From assembly GCA_964345215.1 (NCBI GenBank), contig CAYFQH010000037.1, positions 1 through 19,472 on the forward strand: a stretch of 19,472 nucleotides of DNA, in the 5' to 3' direction. Under the pieces are notes generated by a model, which was given only the letters and a program-made list of their open reading frames with translations, ran no database searches and had not been told where the DNA came from. Made by a program: the position numbers and the translations under genes. Below, in pieces: positions 8,331-15,746 of the stretch; the stretch's first letter is position 1; every line of letters starts with the position of its first letter. This DNA is from CAYFQH01 sp964345215. Its GTDB lineage: Bacteria > Bacillota > Clostridia > Christensenellales > Aristaeellaceae.

Positions 8331-9847
8331 TGTTGCACCTCCGCATGGTTTTCAAATTTTGTAGCCAACCGCATGATTTCAACTTGGTCAAACTGTTTTT
8401 TATCCTCTAAAATACCAGTAACCCGCCCTTCACTCATAACCATAATCCGATCAGACATACCGATTAGTTCAGCCATTTCAGAAGAAATCATGATGATGCT
8501 TTTTCCCTGTTCTGCAAGGGACAGCATAATATTATAAATTTCAAATTTTGCACCAACATCAATGCCCCTGGTCGGTTCATCTAAAATCAAAATATCGGGC
8601 TTTGTTAACAGCCATCGTGCAATGAGCACCTTTTGCTGGTTACCGCCGGAAAGATTTTCCATTAAAGTGTGCATGGAAGGCGTTTTTACATTTAACTGCT
8701 TGCAAGCCTCAGAAGCCGCCTTGTACGCTACCCGGCCATGAACAACCCCTGCCCTGGCATATTCTTTTTGGTTGGCAATCACGGTGTTTTCTAAAACCGG
8801 CAAGATGCCAAAAACCCCTGTGGCCCGCCTTTCTTCTGTAAGCAAACCTATGTGGTTTCTTTTAGCCTTGCGCACCGTATCGTTTTTGATCATGCGTCCA
8901 TCTTTATAAACCTTACCGCTTTGTACCCCTCTTAAGCCGAACAAGGCCTCTACCAGCTCTGTGCGCTGGGCACCAACCAAGCCGCCAATGCCCAAAATCT
9001 CTCCCTTATAAAGCTGAAAGCTAATATCATGAAAAGAACGGGGGGTGCTGGCGGTAAAGTCCTCTACCTTGAGCATTACTTCTTTGCTGGGGCTGTATTT
9101 TTTTTGAGGAAAGCGTTCGGTTAAGTCTCTGCCTACCATGCGGCTGATAATTAAATCGGTGGTTAATTCATCCGCATGCCATGTGCCTACATTTTTTCCA
9201 TCCCGCATAATGCTTACTTCATCAGAAATTTGCAAAATTTCTTCCATTTTGTGGGAAATATAGATAATGGCTCTTCCCTCGCTGCGCAGTTTGTTAATAA
9301 TGGCAAACAGATGCTTCACTTCTGTATCTGTAAGGGAAGAAGTAGGTTCATCCATGATAATAATTTTGGAATTATAGCTAATGGCTTTGGCAATTTCCAC
9401 CAGCTGTAAACTGGAGGCAGATAATTCTCCAGCAATTGTTTTAGGGGAAATATTTAATCCTACTTCTTTTAAAAGGGGCCTGGTTTTATCTGCCATGGTT
9501 TTGTGGTTTATCATAAACCCCTTTTTGGGAAACCGGCCTAACCAAATATTTTCCATTACAGGGCGAAAGCGGATAGGATGTAATTCTTGATGGATCATTG
9601 AAATGCCTAAATCCAAAGCCTGCTTGGAAGTTTTGATTTTTTGCGGTTCTCCTTCTAGAAGCACCTCTCCCTCATCTTCTTGGTAAATGCCAAATAAGCA
9701 TTTCATCAGGGTGGATTTTCCCGCCCCATTTTCGCCCATTAAGGCATGCACAGTACCCGGGCGCACTTTTAAGCCTACATCGTTAAGCGCAACCACGCCA
9801 GGAAATTTTTTGGTAATGTTGTTCATTTCCAAAACATACTCGCTCAC
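8327..9847 (-). CDS. mglA: Galactose/methyl galactoside ABC transporter ATP-binding protein MglA
   Basis: A sugar ABC ATPase with two nucleotide-binding domains, energising the MglC channel. The first half has Walker A GENGAGKST (38-46), a degenerate signature LSASSLQLVEIAKA and Walker B IIIMDEPTSSL (Glu167). The second half has the degenerate Walker A normal for this family (GLVGAQRTELVEALFG), the signature LSGGNQQKVLIARWLL and Walker B ILILDEPTRGIDVG. The start chosen is GTG at 9847 (SEYVLEMNNITKKF), preceded by GGAGGGG, giving 506 residues, the same length as E. coli MglA. An upstream in-frame ATG at 9892 would add 15 residues across the ribosome binding site and is rejected. It overlaps mglC by 4 bases. 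Confidence 0.96.
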   Translation of the reverse strand: MSEYVLEMNNITKKFPGVVALNDVGLKVRPGTVHALMGENGAGKSTLMKCLFGIYQEDEGEVLLEGEPQKIKTSKQALDLGISMIHQELHPIRFRPVMENIWLGRFPKKGFMINHKTMADKTRPLLKEVGLNISPKTIAGELSASSLQLVEIAKAISYNSKIIIMDEPTSSLTDTEVKHLFAIINKLRSEGRAIIYISHKMEEILQISDEVSIMRDGKNVGTWHADELTTDLIISRMVGRDLTERFPQKKYSPSKEVMLKVEDFTASTPRSFHDISFQLYKGEILGIGGLVGAQRTELVEALFGLRGVQSGKVYKDGRMIKNDTVRKAKRNHIGLLTEERRATGVFGILPVLENTVIANQKEYARAGVVHGRVAYKAASEACKQLNVKTPSMHTLMENLSGGNQQKVLIARWLLTKPDILILDEPTRGIDVGAKFEIYNIMLSLAEQGKSIIMISSEMAELIGMSDRIMVMSEGRVTGILEDKKQFDQVEIMRLATKFENHAEVQQ

Positions 9848-9899
9848 TCGCCTGTCCCCTCCTTCGGTGAAAACACTATGCGGATATTGCATAATGTTA

Positions 9900-9932
9900 C
9901 GAGGAACCCAAGCAGACGCATTGGGTTCCTCG
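9900..9932. promoter_or_regulatory. Strong intercistronic hairpin between mglB and mglA
   Basis: The arms CGAGGAACCCAA (9900-9911) and TTGGGTTCCTCG (9921-9932) pair perfectly over 12 bases with a 9-base loop. On the leftward transcript no U-run follows, so it is more likely a 3'-end stabiliser or processing site, or a partial attenuator, than a full terminator; a TTTTAT run exists only for the opposite strand. Similar structures after binding-protein genes are known to allow more binding protein than permease to be made. Confidence 0.7.
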
Positions 9933-10002
9933 TTTTATCAAGCTGCCAAGGCAGATGGTTTTCTCTTAGAACTGCATGCTGCCATGGCGCTTAGATAGAT
10001 TG

Positions 10003-11025
10003 TTAGTCTAAGAAATCAACATAATTGTCTGCTGTAACCTTTACATAGGGAATCCAAACGTATTTTTCATCTGTTACTTCATAATTAATGGTTTCGCTGG
10101 TAATTTCTGTGCCTTGAGCAGCTGCTGCAGCAATTTTCACTGTAGCTGCACCTTGGTTTACAGCATCATTTAAAACAGTGCCTAACAAGCTTCCGTCTTT
10201 CATGGCTTCCAGCGCAGGAGCCGTTGCGTCAACACCTACTACGGGAATAAACTTGGTAGCATCGCCGGTATTGTAGCCTTCGGCTTTTAATGCTTCAATG
10301 GCACCCAGCGCCATGTCGTCATTGTTGGCTAATACGGCTTCAATTTTATCTAATCCGTGGGAAGCAATAAAGGTTTTCATCAGGTCCGTGCCCTTTACTT
10401 TATCCCACATGGCCGTATCAGTGCCCAGGTTTTCTACGCCAAATCCTGCTTCTTCAATGGCTTTTACAGAATATTCGCTGCGCAGGGTGGCATCTTGGTG
10501 TCCAGGTTCGCCCTGCAGCATAACATATTGAATTTTGCCATCGCCATTTTTATCGGCTTCTTTGTTGGCAGTGAAGTAGTCAGCAATAATTTGGCCGCTC
10601 ATGGTGCCGGATTCTTCTGCTTTTGCACCAACGTACCAAACTTTGTCATAGCTAGCCATTACATCAGCTTCTGGTTCGCGGTTTAAGAAAACAATGGGAA
10701 GCTCTTCTTCTCTGGCTTTTTCGACCAAGGGAGCGGCAGCTGTACGGTCTACCGGGTTCACAGCTAAAGCACTAACCCCTTTGGTGATATAGGTATCTAC
10801 TTGTTCACTTTGGGTGGGTTGTTTGTTTTGGCTGTCCACAATTTCCAATTTTACGCCCAGCTCTTCAGCTGTTGCAGTCATTTGGTTGCGAACCCCGGTC
10901 ATAAAGGTATCGTCAAACTTGTAAATACAGGCACCAATAGATACATCGCCGGCTTCTGCCAGTACAGCGCCACCTAAGGATAGCAGCATAACAGCAGAGA
11001 GTAACATCGCTAGTAATTTTTTCAT
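10003..11025 (-). CDS. mglB: Galactose/glucose-binding protein MglB
   Basis: A 340-residue extracytoplasmic binding protein for the MglAC importer. The signal peptide (residues 1 to about 23, ending AVLA) has no cysteine, so signal peptidase I processing is expected rather than lipidation. All the E. coli MglB sugar contacts have counterparts: Asp39 and Phe41 (YKFDDTF), Asn115 (FLNREP), His176, Asp178 and Arg182 (GHQDATLR), Trp207 (TAMWDK), Asn235 (LANNDDM), Asp266 (GVDAT) and Asn286 (VLNDA). The calcium loop DKNGDGKIQ and its Glu partner (KIEAVLANN) are kept. The start has TAGGAGG seven bases upstream. It is the first gene of the leftward mgl set. Ligand D-galactose or D-glucose is inferred from full conservation of the pocket. 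Confidence 0.96.
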   Translation of the reverse strand: MKKLLAMLLSAVMLLSLGGAVLAEAGDVSIGACIYKFDDTFMTGVRNQMTATAEELGVKLEIVDSQNKQPTQSEQVDTYITKGVSALAVNPVDRTAAAPLVEKAREEELPIVFLNREPEADVMASYDKVWYVGAKAEESGTMSGQIIADYFTANKEADKNGDGKIQYVMLQGEPGHQDATLRSEYSVKAIEEAGFGVENLGTDTAMWDKVKGTDLMKTFIASHGLDKIEAVLANNDDMALGAIEALKAEGYNTGDATKFIPVVGVDATAPALEAMKDGSLLGTVLNDAVNQGAATVKIAAAAAQGTEITSETINYEVTDEKYVWIPYVKVTADNYVDFLD

Positions 11026-11052
11026 GGTATTTCCTCCTATTATTTTTTTCTT

Positions 11053-11070
11053 CAGAACGGCAGCCGTCTG
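11053..11070. promoter_or_regulatory. Inverted repeat in the mglB leader
   Basis: CAGA(A)CGGCAGCCGTCTG is a near-perfect inverted repeat with one bulged base, about 30-45 bases upstream of the mglB start and downstream of the nearest -10-like box. It could be an RNA hairpin in the 5' leader or a regulator site. Confidence 0.35.
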
Positions 11071-11083
11071 ATTGTTTATCGTT

Positions 11084-11089
11084 AGTATA
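11084..11089 (-). promoter_or_regulatory. Candidate -10 box proximal to mglB
   Basis: The reverse strand reads TATACT about 60 bases upstream of the mglB ATG. At 17-18 bases upstream there is only a poor -35 (TGGAAA-like), which would fit a promoter that needs an activator such as the YesN-type regulator encoded in this cluster. This is inference from position and box quality. Confidence 0.35.
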
Positions 11090-11126
11090 GAAGATGCAGA
11101 GAAGGTTTTCCATAGAAAATTTTAGG

Positions 11127-11157
11127 CATTTCATTGAAATTTATTCAATTTTTAGGT
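11127..11157. promoter_or_regulatory. Candidate activator site upstream of mglB
   Basis: A perfect inverted repeat ATTGAA-ATTTA-TTCAAT (11133-11149) is flanked on both sides by a direct repeat containing TTTTAGG, about 30 bases apart. The block sits just upstream of the TATACT box at 11084-11089. Paired, regularly spaced elements upstream of a weak -35 are what an AraC-type activator would use. The link to the regulator is inferred. Confidence 0.4.
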
Positions 11158-11325
11158 ACATCCTATAATATTCCTTGTGTTTTTTTATTTATATCGCTAT
11201 AAAATTCTTTGATCTGGAGATTATTTGCCTTTTTATTCTAGCCTGCTTTTACAAAGTCACTTTCTCCTATTTTACCTTTTCTATAAGGCTGTTTTTACAC
11301 ACCTCGCCTTACCCTTTCAGTACAA

Positions 11326-11361
11326 ATTATATCAGTTCAGAAAGGGAACCTCCTTTTCTGA
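11326..11361 (-). promoter_or_regulatory. Extended -10 promoter candidate overlapped by an inverted repeat
   Basis: The reverse strand reads TGATATAAT (11326-11334), a full extended -10 box. Directly upstream, where the -35 would be, are arms TCAGAAAGG (11337-11345) and CCTTTTCTGA (11352-11361), pairing with one bulge. This could be a second, distal mgl promoter with an overlapping operator, or the hairpin may serve as the weak end of the preceding leftward gene. It lacks a U-run. Confidence 0.35.
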
Positions 11362-11413
11362 GTGCCACACAAATCGATTTTCTAAGAGGAGGATTCTCAT
11401 GTCTGCTGTCCTT

Positions 11414-12565
11414 TTAAGACAAAATAGCTATGAAAATACCCGCCACCACTGCCGAGCCAATGGTACTTGACACAATCGGCCCCATGGCATGCATTAACAG
11501 GTGATTGCTTGGGTTATATTCAAGGCCCATTTTTTGAGATACCCGGGCCGCCATGGGCATGGCCGATACCCCGGAGTTGCCAATTAAGGGATTCACCTTG
11601 CCCCCGGTTACCTTGCACAATATTTTGGCCACCAGCACACCGCCTACGGTACCAAAGCAGAAGGCAACCAACCCCAGCAGAATAACAAAAATGGTTTGGA
11701 AGGTTAAAATTCGTTCGGCTGTGGCCGTAGCCCCAATGGTAAGGCCAATGAGCATGGTTAAAATGTTGAGCAAATCGTTTTGCAGCGACCGGGTAAGCCG
11801 TTCGGTTACACCGCTTTCTTTAATCAAATTTCCAAGCATCAGCATGGCAATCAGGGGCCCTGCTGCAGGCACTAGTAATAAGGTTACAATGGTAACAGCA
11901 ATAGGGAAGATAATTTTTTGCTTTTGGGTTACCTTGCTTGGAGGGCTCATTACCACCCGCCGCTCTTTATCGGTGGTCATGGCCCGCATAATAGGGGGTT
12001 GAATCACCGGCACCAGGGCCATATAGCTGTAGGCGGCAATGGCAATGGTGGGCAAAAGGTGGGAAGCGAGCTGTTCGGCAGTAAAAATAGAGGTAGGGCC
12101 GTCGGAACTGCCAATGATGGCAATGGAAGCGGCTTCTTTTAAGGTAAAACCGTTAAAATCAGGGATGATATTGGCCAGCCCGTTTCCCAGGAGCAGGGTA
12201 CCGCCAAAGGCAACAAAAATACCCAGCTGGCCTCCAAGGCCAATCAAGGCACTTTTGGGATTTGCAATCAAGGGGCCAAAATCGGTCATGGCACCAATAC
12301 ATAAAAACACCATGGGCGGATAAATACCTAAATGAATACCTTGATACAAATAGTACACCAGGCCGCCCTCATCGTGAGAAGAGAGGGCCGCCAGGGGAAT
12401 GTTGGCAATAAGCACCCCAAAAGCCAGAGGCAACAATAAAAGGGGCTCGTACTTTTTGCCAATGGCCAAGTAGGCCAGGCCCAGAGCCAAAATAATCATC
12501 ACCACTTGCTGGGGAGTAATTTGGGTTAGGCCGATGGTCGAAATAAATGCAGACAAGGAACTCAT
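11414..12565 (-). CDS. oadB: Sodium ion-translocating decarboxylase beta subunit (OadB/GcdB family)
   Basis: A 383-residue polytopic membrane protein of the OadB/GcdB/MmdB family, the subunit that couples decarboxylation of a carboxybiotin intermediate to sodium export. Family marks are the IIGSSDGPTSIFTA segment, a VIQPPIMRAMTT turn and GNSGVSAMPMAARVSQKMG near the end, between about nine to eleven hydrophobic segments. The start at 12565 (MSSLSAF) is chosen because it overlaps the upstream stop (ATGA) and has a G-rich site upstream; a longer frame to 12631 lies inside the upstream gene. No alpha, gamma or biotin-carrier subunit gene is nearby, so the substrate cannot be told, and partners must lie elsewhere if it is a pump. 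The symbol is family-level only. Confidence 0.9.
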   Translation of the reverse strand: MSSLSAFISTIGLTQITPQQVVMIILALGLAYLAIGKKYEPLLLLPLAFGVLIANIPLAALSSHDEGGLVYYLYQGIHLGIYPPMVFLCIGAMTDFGPLIANPKSALIGLGGQLGIFVAFGGTLLLGNGLANIIPDFNGFTLKEAASIAIIGSSDGPTSIFTAEQLASHLLPTIAIAAYSYMALVPVIQPPIMRAMTTDKERRVVMSPPSKVTQKQKIIFPIAVTIVTLLLVPAAGPLIAMLMLGNLIKESGVTERLTRSLQNDLLNILTMLIGLTIGATATAERILTFQTIFVILLGLVAFCFGTVGGVLVAKILCKVTGGKVNPLIGNSGVSAMPMAARVSQKMGLEYNPSNHLLMHAMGPIVSSTIGSAVVAGIFIAILS

Positions 12566-13203
12566 AACTTCATATACCCCCCTGCGCTTACAATGGCATC
12601 CAAAGGCTGGCCTACCATACACATAGGGCAAGTGGCCGGCCGGTCAAATTGATAGTTGGGTATATCGTCTGAGCTAAAAATAGCGTTGATATCCTGGCCG
12701 TCAATTTGCGGTTTTGTTGAAAACAAGGCTGAAACCCCTACCAACACGCCATTGTAGTACTTTAAGCAATCCAAGGCCCGGCGCATGGTTTTGCCGCTGG
12801 ATACCGTGGCCAATAACAGCATAACGCTTTTGTCCTCAATCAGCTTCATTACGTCCTTTGAAAAAATTAGCTGACCATTCATGTTGCTGGTGGGGGTAAC
12901 AATGTTCACGTCCCGATCTTCATTCATTACATAAATGCCTTCCTCCACCAGTTCCTGGGCCAAGTATGCTGCCAGTACCTGGGTGTTTTCAATACAAACA
13001 ATGGTATCTATCATGGCGCTCGTTTTGTAGGGAATGGCCAACTCCTTGGCTACATCCTGAGCGATGCGCACATTGTGGGTAAGGCGGTTTACATTTAAGT
13101 AATAATTGGTGTGGGTACTGCTGGTGGTAAAGTGGCCGGGAGTAACCTCTAAGGTAATTTTGGGTTCCTTTTTAGCCGGGACCATAAATGCATTTTGCTC
13201 CAT
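12562..13203 (-). CDS. Orotate phosphoribosyltransferase-like protein with altered PRPP loop
   Basis: A 213-residue cytoplasmic protein of the orotate PRTase-like group found in clostridia. Marks are PGHF..S.THTNYYLNV near the start, DTIVCIENTQVLAAYLAQEL, and VMLLLATVSSGKTMRRAL at the place of the PRPP-binding loop (about 127-143). In true PRTases this loop carries two acidic residues (V-D-D-x-x-T-T-G-x-T); here they are replaced by Ala-Thr while the SSGKT turn remains, so catalysis with PRPP is doubtful. The C-terminus has a CPMC pair (Cys192, Cys195), perhaps a metal site. The start is supported by AAGGAGA upstream. It overlaps oadB by 4 bases, so the two are co-translated. A housekeeping PyrE role is unlikely as no pyrimidine genes adjoin it. 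Confidence 0.8.
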   Translation of the reverse strand: MEQNAFMVPAKKEPKITLEVTPGHFTTSSTHTNYYLNVNRLTHNVRIAQDVAKELAIPYKTSAMIDTIVCIENTQVLAAYLAQELVEEGIYVMNEDRDVNIVTPTSNMNGQLIFSKDVMKLIEDKSVMLLLATVSSGKTMRRALDCLKYYNGVLVGVSALFSTKPQIDGQDINAIFSSDDIPNYQFDRPATCPMCMVGQPLDAIVSAGGYMKL

Positions 13204-13278
13204 GGGGTTTTCTCCTTTCCTTTTTAAACATGCTTTAGAGTATTTATTTTGCTTGTTTTGGTTTGTGTTTTATGTCTT

Positions 13279-13287
13279 ATTATACCA
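13279..13287 (-). promoter_or_regulatory. Extended -10 promoter of the PRTase-like/oadB operon
   Basis: The reverse strand reads TGGTATAAT, a perfect extended -10 (TGnTATAAT), about 75 bases upstream of the ATG at 13203. The -35 region is poor, which is common for extended -10 promoters. Confidence 0.65.
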
Positions 13288-13346
13288 CAAAAGGGGTCGA
13301 AATAAAGTTTCAAGCTCCAAGGAGTCCATTTATCAACCCCTTATCT

Positions 13347-13370
13347 CTTTTTCTTTTTCTTTTTCTTTTT
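13347..13370. repeat. Short tandem repeat (CTTTTT)x4
   Basis: Four perfect copies of CTTTTT in a row in the non-coding stretch upstream of the oadB operon promoter. Such tracts can vary in copy number; here it is not inside a gene. Confidence 0.9.
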
Positions 13371-13601
13371 GTTCTTTGATCTTGGGCCTTTTCTTGAGCA
13401 TTAAAAAAGGCGCCCCTTCCGCCTTGGGCACGCCATATTTTATTTGTTTTATGAGGCTTGGTTATCCTTTGTCTACATCCTTATGTTTTAAATGCTCAGC
13501 ATCAATTACTTCCTCGCAACACCTGGTAATGCAGCACTTTTGGGCATCTTTTTATAGAGGTGTCTTTTTAATCAATAATGGGTCAGAAGGGAGGATTTCT
13601 G

Positions 13602-13748
13602 ATGGGCTGTGTACAATATAATCATACAGTTGGTATCAAATCATTATCCAAATTCTCCATCCCTTACTTCCTCTTGCCGTCCGCCCTTGCCCTGTTTCGT
13701 ATTTTGATTCGCTTTTTCTTAGCCATATCTATCATCGTAAAGCCTTAA
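13602..13748 (+). CDS. Possible small membrane protein, 48 residues
   Basis: An ATG preceded by GGGAGG at 7 bases opens a 48-codon frame: a polar start (MGCVQYNHTVGIKSLSK) followed by a hydrophobic stretch with a few arginines (IPYFLLPSALALFRIL, FFLAISIIV) that could span the membrane once. An in-frame ATG at 13578 could also start it. No family is recognised. It lies in the 690-base gap upstream of the glycosidase and on the same strand. It could be a chance frame; the ribosome binding site is the main support. Confidence 0.3.
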   Translation: MGCVQYNHTVGIKSLSKFSIPYFLLPSALALFRILIRFFLAISIIVKP

Positions 13749-13976
13749 ACCAACCGTGCTTTGAAATACCCATGGCGAATGAGGTAAAGGAATGCCTGCT
13801 TGCTTTGATTTTGAGTGTTTTGGGTTATTGCAGCCTGTATCGATTAGGCAAATTCCCGATGACCAATGAAGGTTGCATTGTATATCGCATGAGCTGTGCA
13901 AGAGAAATTTTCCTAAGTTCTTCATTTTGATTGTATTGATAAGTATCCATCTACACAAAGAAAGGCGGTATCATTT

Positions 13977-15398
13977 ATGGAACGGTTAAAACTGGTCGGC
14001 CAGGTAAAGGCCAAAACAGCACAGGAGGTTACCACTTCCCGCTTGGGCATCGGCTTTGAAAAGCTGGACAGGAATGTGTTTGACCCCTCAAAAGCCTACG
14101 ACAAGGTGGCGGCCCTCGGGGTTAAATGGGTACGTGTTCAATCAGGCTGGCAGCGAACGGAAAAGAAAAAAGGCGTGTATGATTTTAGCTGGTTTGACGA
14201 TGTTGTGAACAACCTCTATGATCGAGGTATGAAAGTGTGGGTTTGCCTTTGCTATGGCAACCAGCTGTACACCGAAGCTGCTAAAAATTACTTTGGTGCC
14301 GTTGGCTGTCCCCCTATTTTTACAAATGAGGAGAAAGAGGGGTGGGCAAATTACGTAACAGCCCTGGTAAACCGCTATAAAGACAAGGTGGAATATTACG
14401 AAATTTGGAACGAACCGGATTTGACCGGTTTTTGGAAACACGGGGTGAATGCCACCGAGTATGGCCAGTTTGCGGTTGATACAGCCAAGGCCGTAAAACA
14501 AGCGGATCCTAAAGCTAAAATCATTGGATTTGGTACCACTTTCATCAATCTTCCCTATATTGGCAAGGCCTTTGAAACAACAGACATCGCCACGTGGATT
14601 GACGCTGTTTCCTTCCACCGCTACCATGCCAGAGAAAAATCAGCCCTGGGGGATATTGATGCCCTTCGGGCCCTGTGTAACCAGCACAATCCAAGCCTTC
14701 AAATTATTCAAGGTGAATCCGGCGGCCAATCCTTTAGCGGCGGTGCCGGGGCTTTAACAGGAGCGGCCTGGACCCCCGACCGGCAGGCGCGCCACCTGCT
14801 GCGCAACCGAATGGTTGACCTAATGGCGGATATTTTGTTCACCTCCCATTTTACCGCCGTGGATATGGTAGAAGCCATTTACGGCCTAGCTGGGGATGTG
14901 AGTACCTATTTAGACTATGGTTACTTTGGGGTTTTGGCTGCCGAGTTTGATGATCAGGGCCGCTCCATTGGCACTTATGGGCAAAAACCCGCTTATTACG
15001 CACTGCAAACCCTGGCCAGCATTTTTAGCGGAAATTATGAAAGGGCTCCCCTTCCTATTTCCTATAAGCAACTGGATTCCCGGCGGCTGCTAGGTAAAGA
15101 TGTGGATGACACCCTTTTATTCACCGCCTCTTTTAAGCGTTCCGGCAGCGGAGCAGCCTTTGCCTATTGGAATGGCACGGAGCTTTTGTCCTCCACTTAC
15201 GAAGGGACTATAAGCTTTTCTATTGCCGGCCTTTCACGGGATGTAAGATTGATTGACTTGATGGATGGCAAAATATACCAACTGGCTGAAGATATGATTG
15301 AAAGCAGCGACGAATATTCCTTTTTACTTAAAAACTTGCCCATTAAGGATTACCCTATGCTCTTATCTTTTAGCCGCTTTGAACAGGGCCAGGATTAA
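13977..15398 (+). CDS. Clan GH-A glycoside hydrolase, GH39-like, cytoplasmic
   Basis: A 473-residue glycosidase with a TIM-barrel pattern: LGVKWVRVQSGWQRTE, GVYDFSWFDDVVNNLYDRGM and YYEIWNEPDLTGFW, with the acid/base Glu146 after Asn145, and the probable nucleophile Glu247 in IIQGESGG, about 100 residues on, as expected for retaining clan GH-A enzymes. SFHRYH lies between. The last 120 residues form a beta-rich tail (LLFTASFKRSGSGAAFAYW). GH39 (xylosidase/iduronidase-like) is the best family guess; other GH-A families cannot be excluded. No signal peptide is present, so it acts inside the cell, perhaps on oligosaccharides or galactosides imported by the neighbouring system. AAAGGCGG precedes the ATG. 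It is monocistronic, and no clear terminator follows. Confidence 0.8.
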   Translation: MERLKLVGQVKAKTAQEVTTSRLGIGFEKLDRNVFDPSKAYDKVAALGVKWVRVQSGWQRTEKKKGVYDFSWFDDVVNNLYDRGMKVWVCLCYGNQLYTEAAKNYFGAVGCPPIFTNEEKEGWANYVTALVNRYKDKVEYYEIWNEPDLTGFWKHGVNATEYGQFAVDTAKAVKQADPKAKIIGFGTTFINLPYIGKAFETTDIATWIDAVSFHRYHAREKSALGDIDALRALCNQHNPSLQIIQGESGGQSFSGGAGALTGAAWTPDRQARHLLRNRMVDLMADILFTSHFTAVDMVEAIYGLAGDVSTYLDYGYFGVLAAEFDDQGRSIGTYGQKPAYYALQTLASIFSGNYERAPLPISYKQLDSRRLLGKDVDDTLLFTASFKRSGSGAAFAYWNGTELLSSTYEGTISFSIAGLSRDVRLIDLMDGKIYQLAEDMIESSDEYSFLLKNLPIKDYPMLLSFSRFEQGQD

Positions 15399-15746
15399 TT
15401 ATTTGAGCCTTTTTAATAGGCGGGCAAATTTTAAAAAAAGAGTCCTCTTGTTTACACGGGCCGTCAAAAAGCATGTTTTAACACCAGTGTCGGTTTCAGA
15501 AAATTTTTCCACCACCTCCTTAACAAGCATTGGCGCTGCTGTATAAAAGGCCATGGCAACTGGGTTAAAGAAGGGGCGGGCGTTGCTTTTTCATTGACTG
15601 CATGGCTTCTTGCTTTTTTACCTTTGTATTTACATTGTACATTAGGGTGAAATCAGCAAAGCTTATTTCTTTTCCGCCTTAATTTTGTTATGCTTAAAGC
15701 AGCTAAAGCGTGCAAAAAAATCAACTTGCAAAAAAGGGAGGATTTT
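15399..15746. other. Non-coding leader region of the thr genes
   Basis: About 350 bases between the glycosidase stop and the thrC start. No T-box motif (TGGNACCGCG type), no threonine/isoleucine-rich leader peptide and no strong terminator hairpin was found. Promoter-like pieces exist (for example TTGTTATGCT near 15687, an extended -10 shape) but none is convincing. A reverse-strand frame of 51 codons (15399-15554) has no ribosome binding site. Confidence 0.5.

Larger units (their letters stand above)
13288..13976. other. Long region with few features between divergent genes
   Basis: About 690 bases between the oadB operon promoter and the glycosidase gene. Apart from a short CTTTTT repeat and one 48-codon frame with a good ribosome binding site (both listed), nothing recognisable was found. 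No riboswitch or antiterminator motif and no strong hairpin with a U-run was seen. The glycosidase promoter should lie in its right part but no convincing box pair was found. Confidence 0.5.

Noticed and set aside
9848..9892. Upstream ATG start for mglA at 9892
   Set aside because: It would place the GGAGGGG ribosome binding site inside the gene and add 15 residues not seen in the family. The GTG at 9847 gives the family length of 506.
11399..11473. ATG with a perfect AGAGGAGG site on the + strand
   Set aside because: The frame is only 24 codons and runs into the 3' end of the leftward oadB gene. The ribosome-binding-like string is probably fortuitous.
13347..13370. CTTTTT tandem copies as a CRISPR or phage attachment feature
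   Set aside because: The unit is 6 bases with no spacers, and it is a simple low-complexity tract.
13719..13958. Reverse-strand 79-codon frame upstream of the glycosidase
   Set aside because: No ribosome binding site, cysteine- and histidine-rich shadow-like composition, and no recognisable motif.
15399..15554. Reverse-strand frame of 51 codons starting MAFYTAAPMLVKEVV
   Set aside because: No ribosome binding site, no recognisable family, and it lies between two well-supported rightward genes. Composition alone is not enough to call it.
15399..15746. T-box or threonine attenuator upstream of thrC
   Set aside because: The conserved T-box sequence, a specifier-containing stem and a terminator hairpin were all looked for and not seen. 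No Thr/Ile-rich leader peptide was found.
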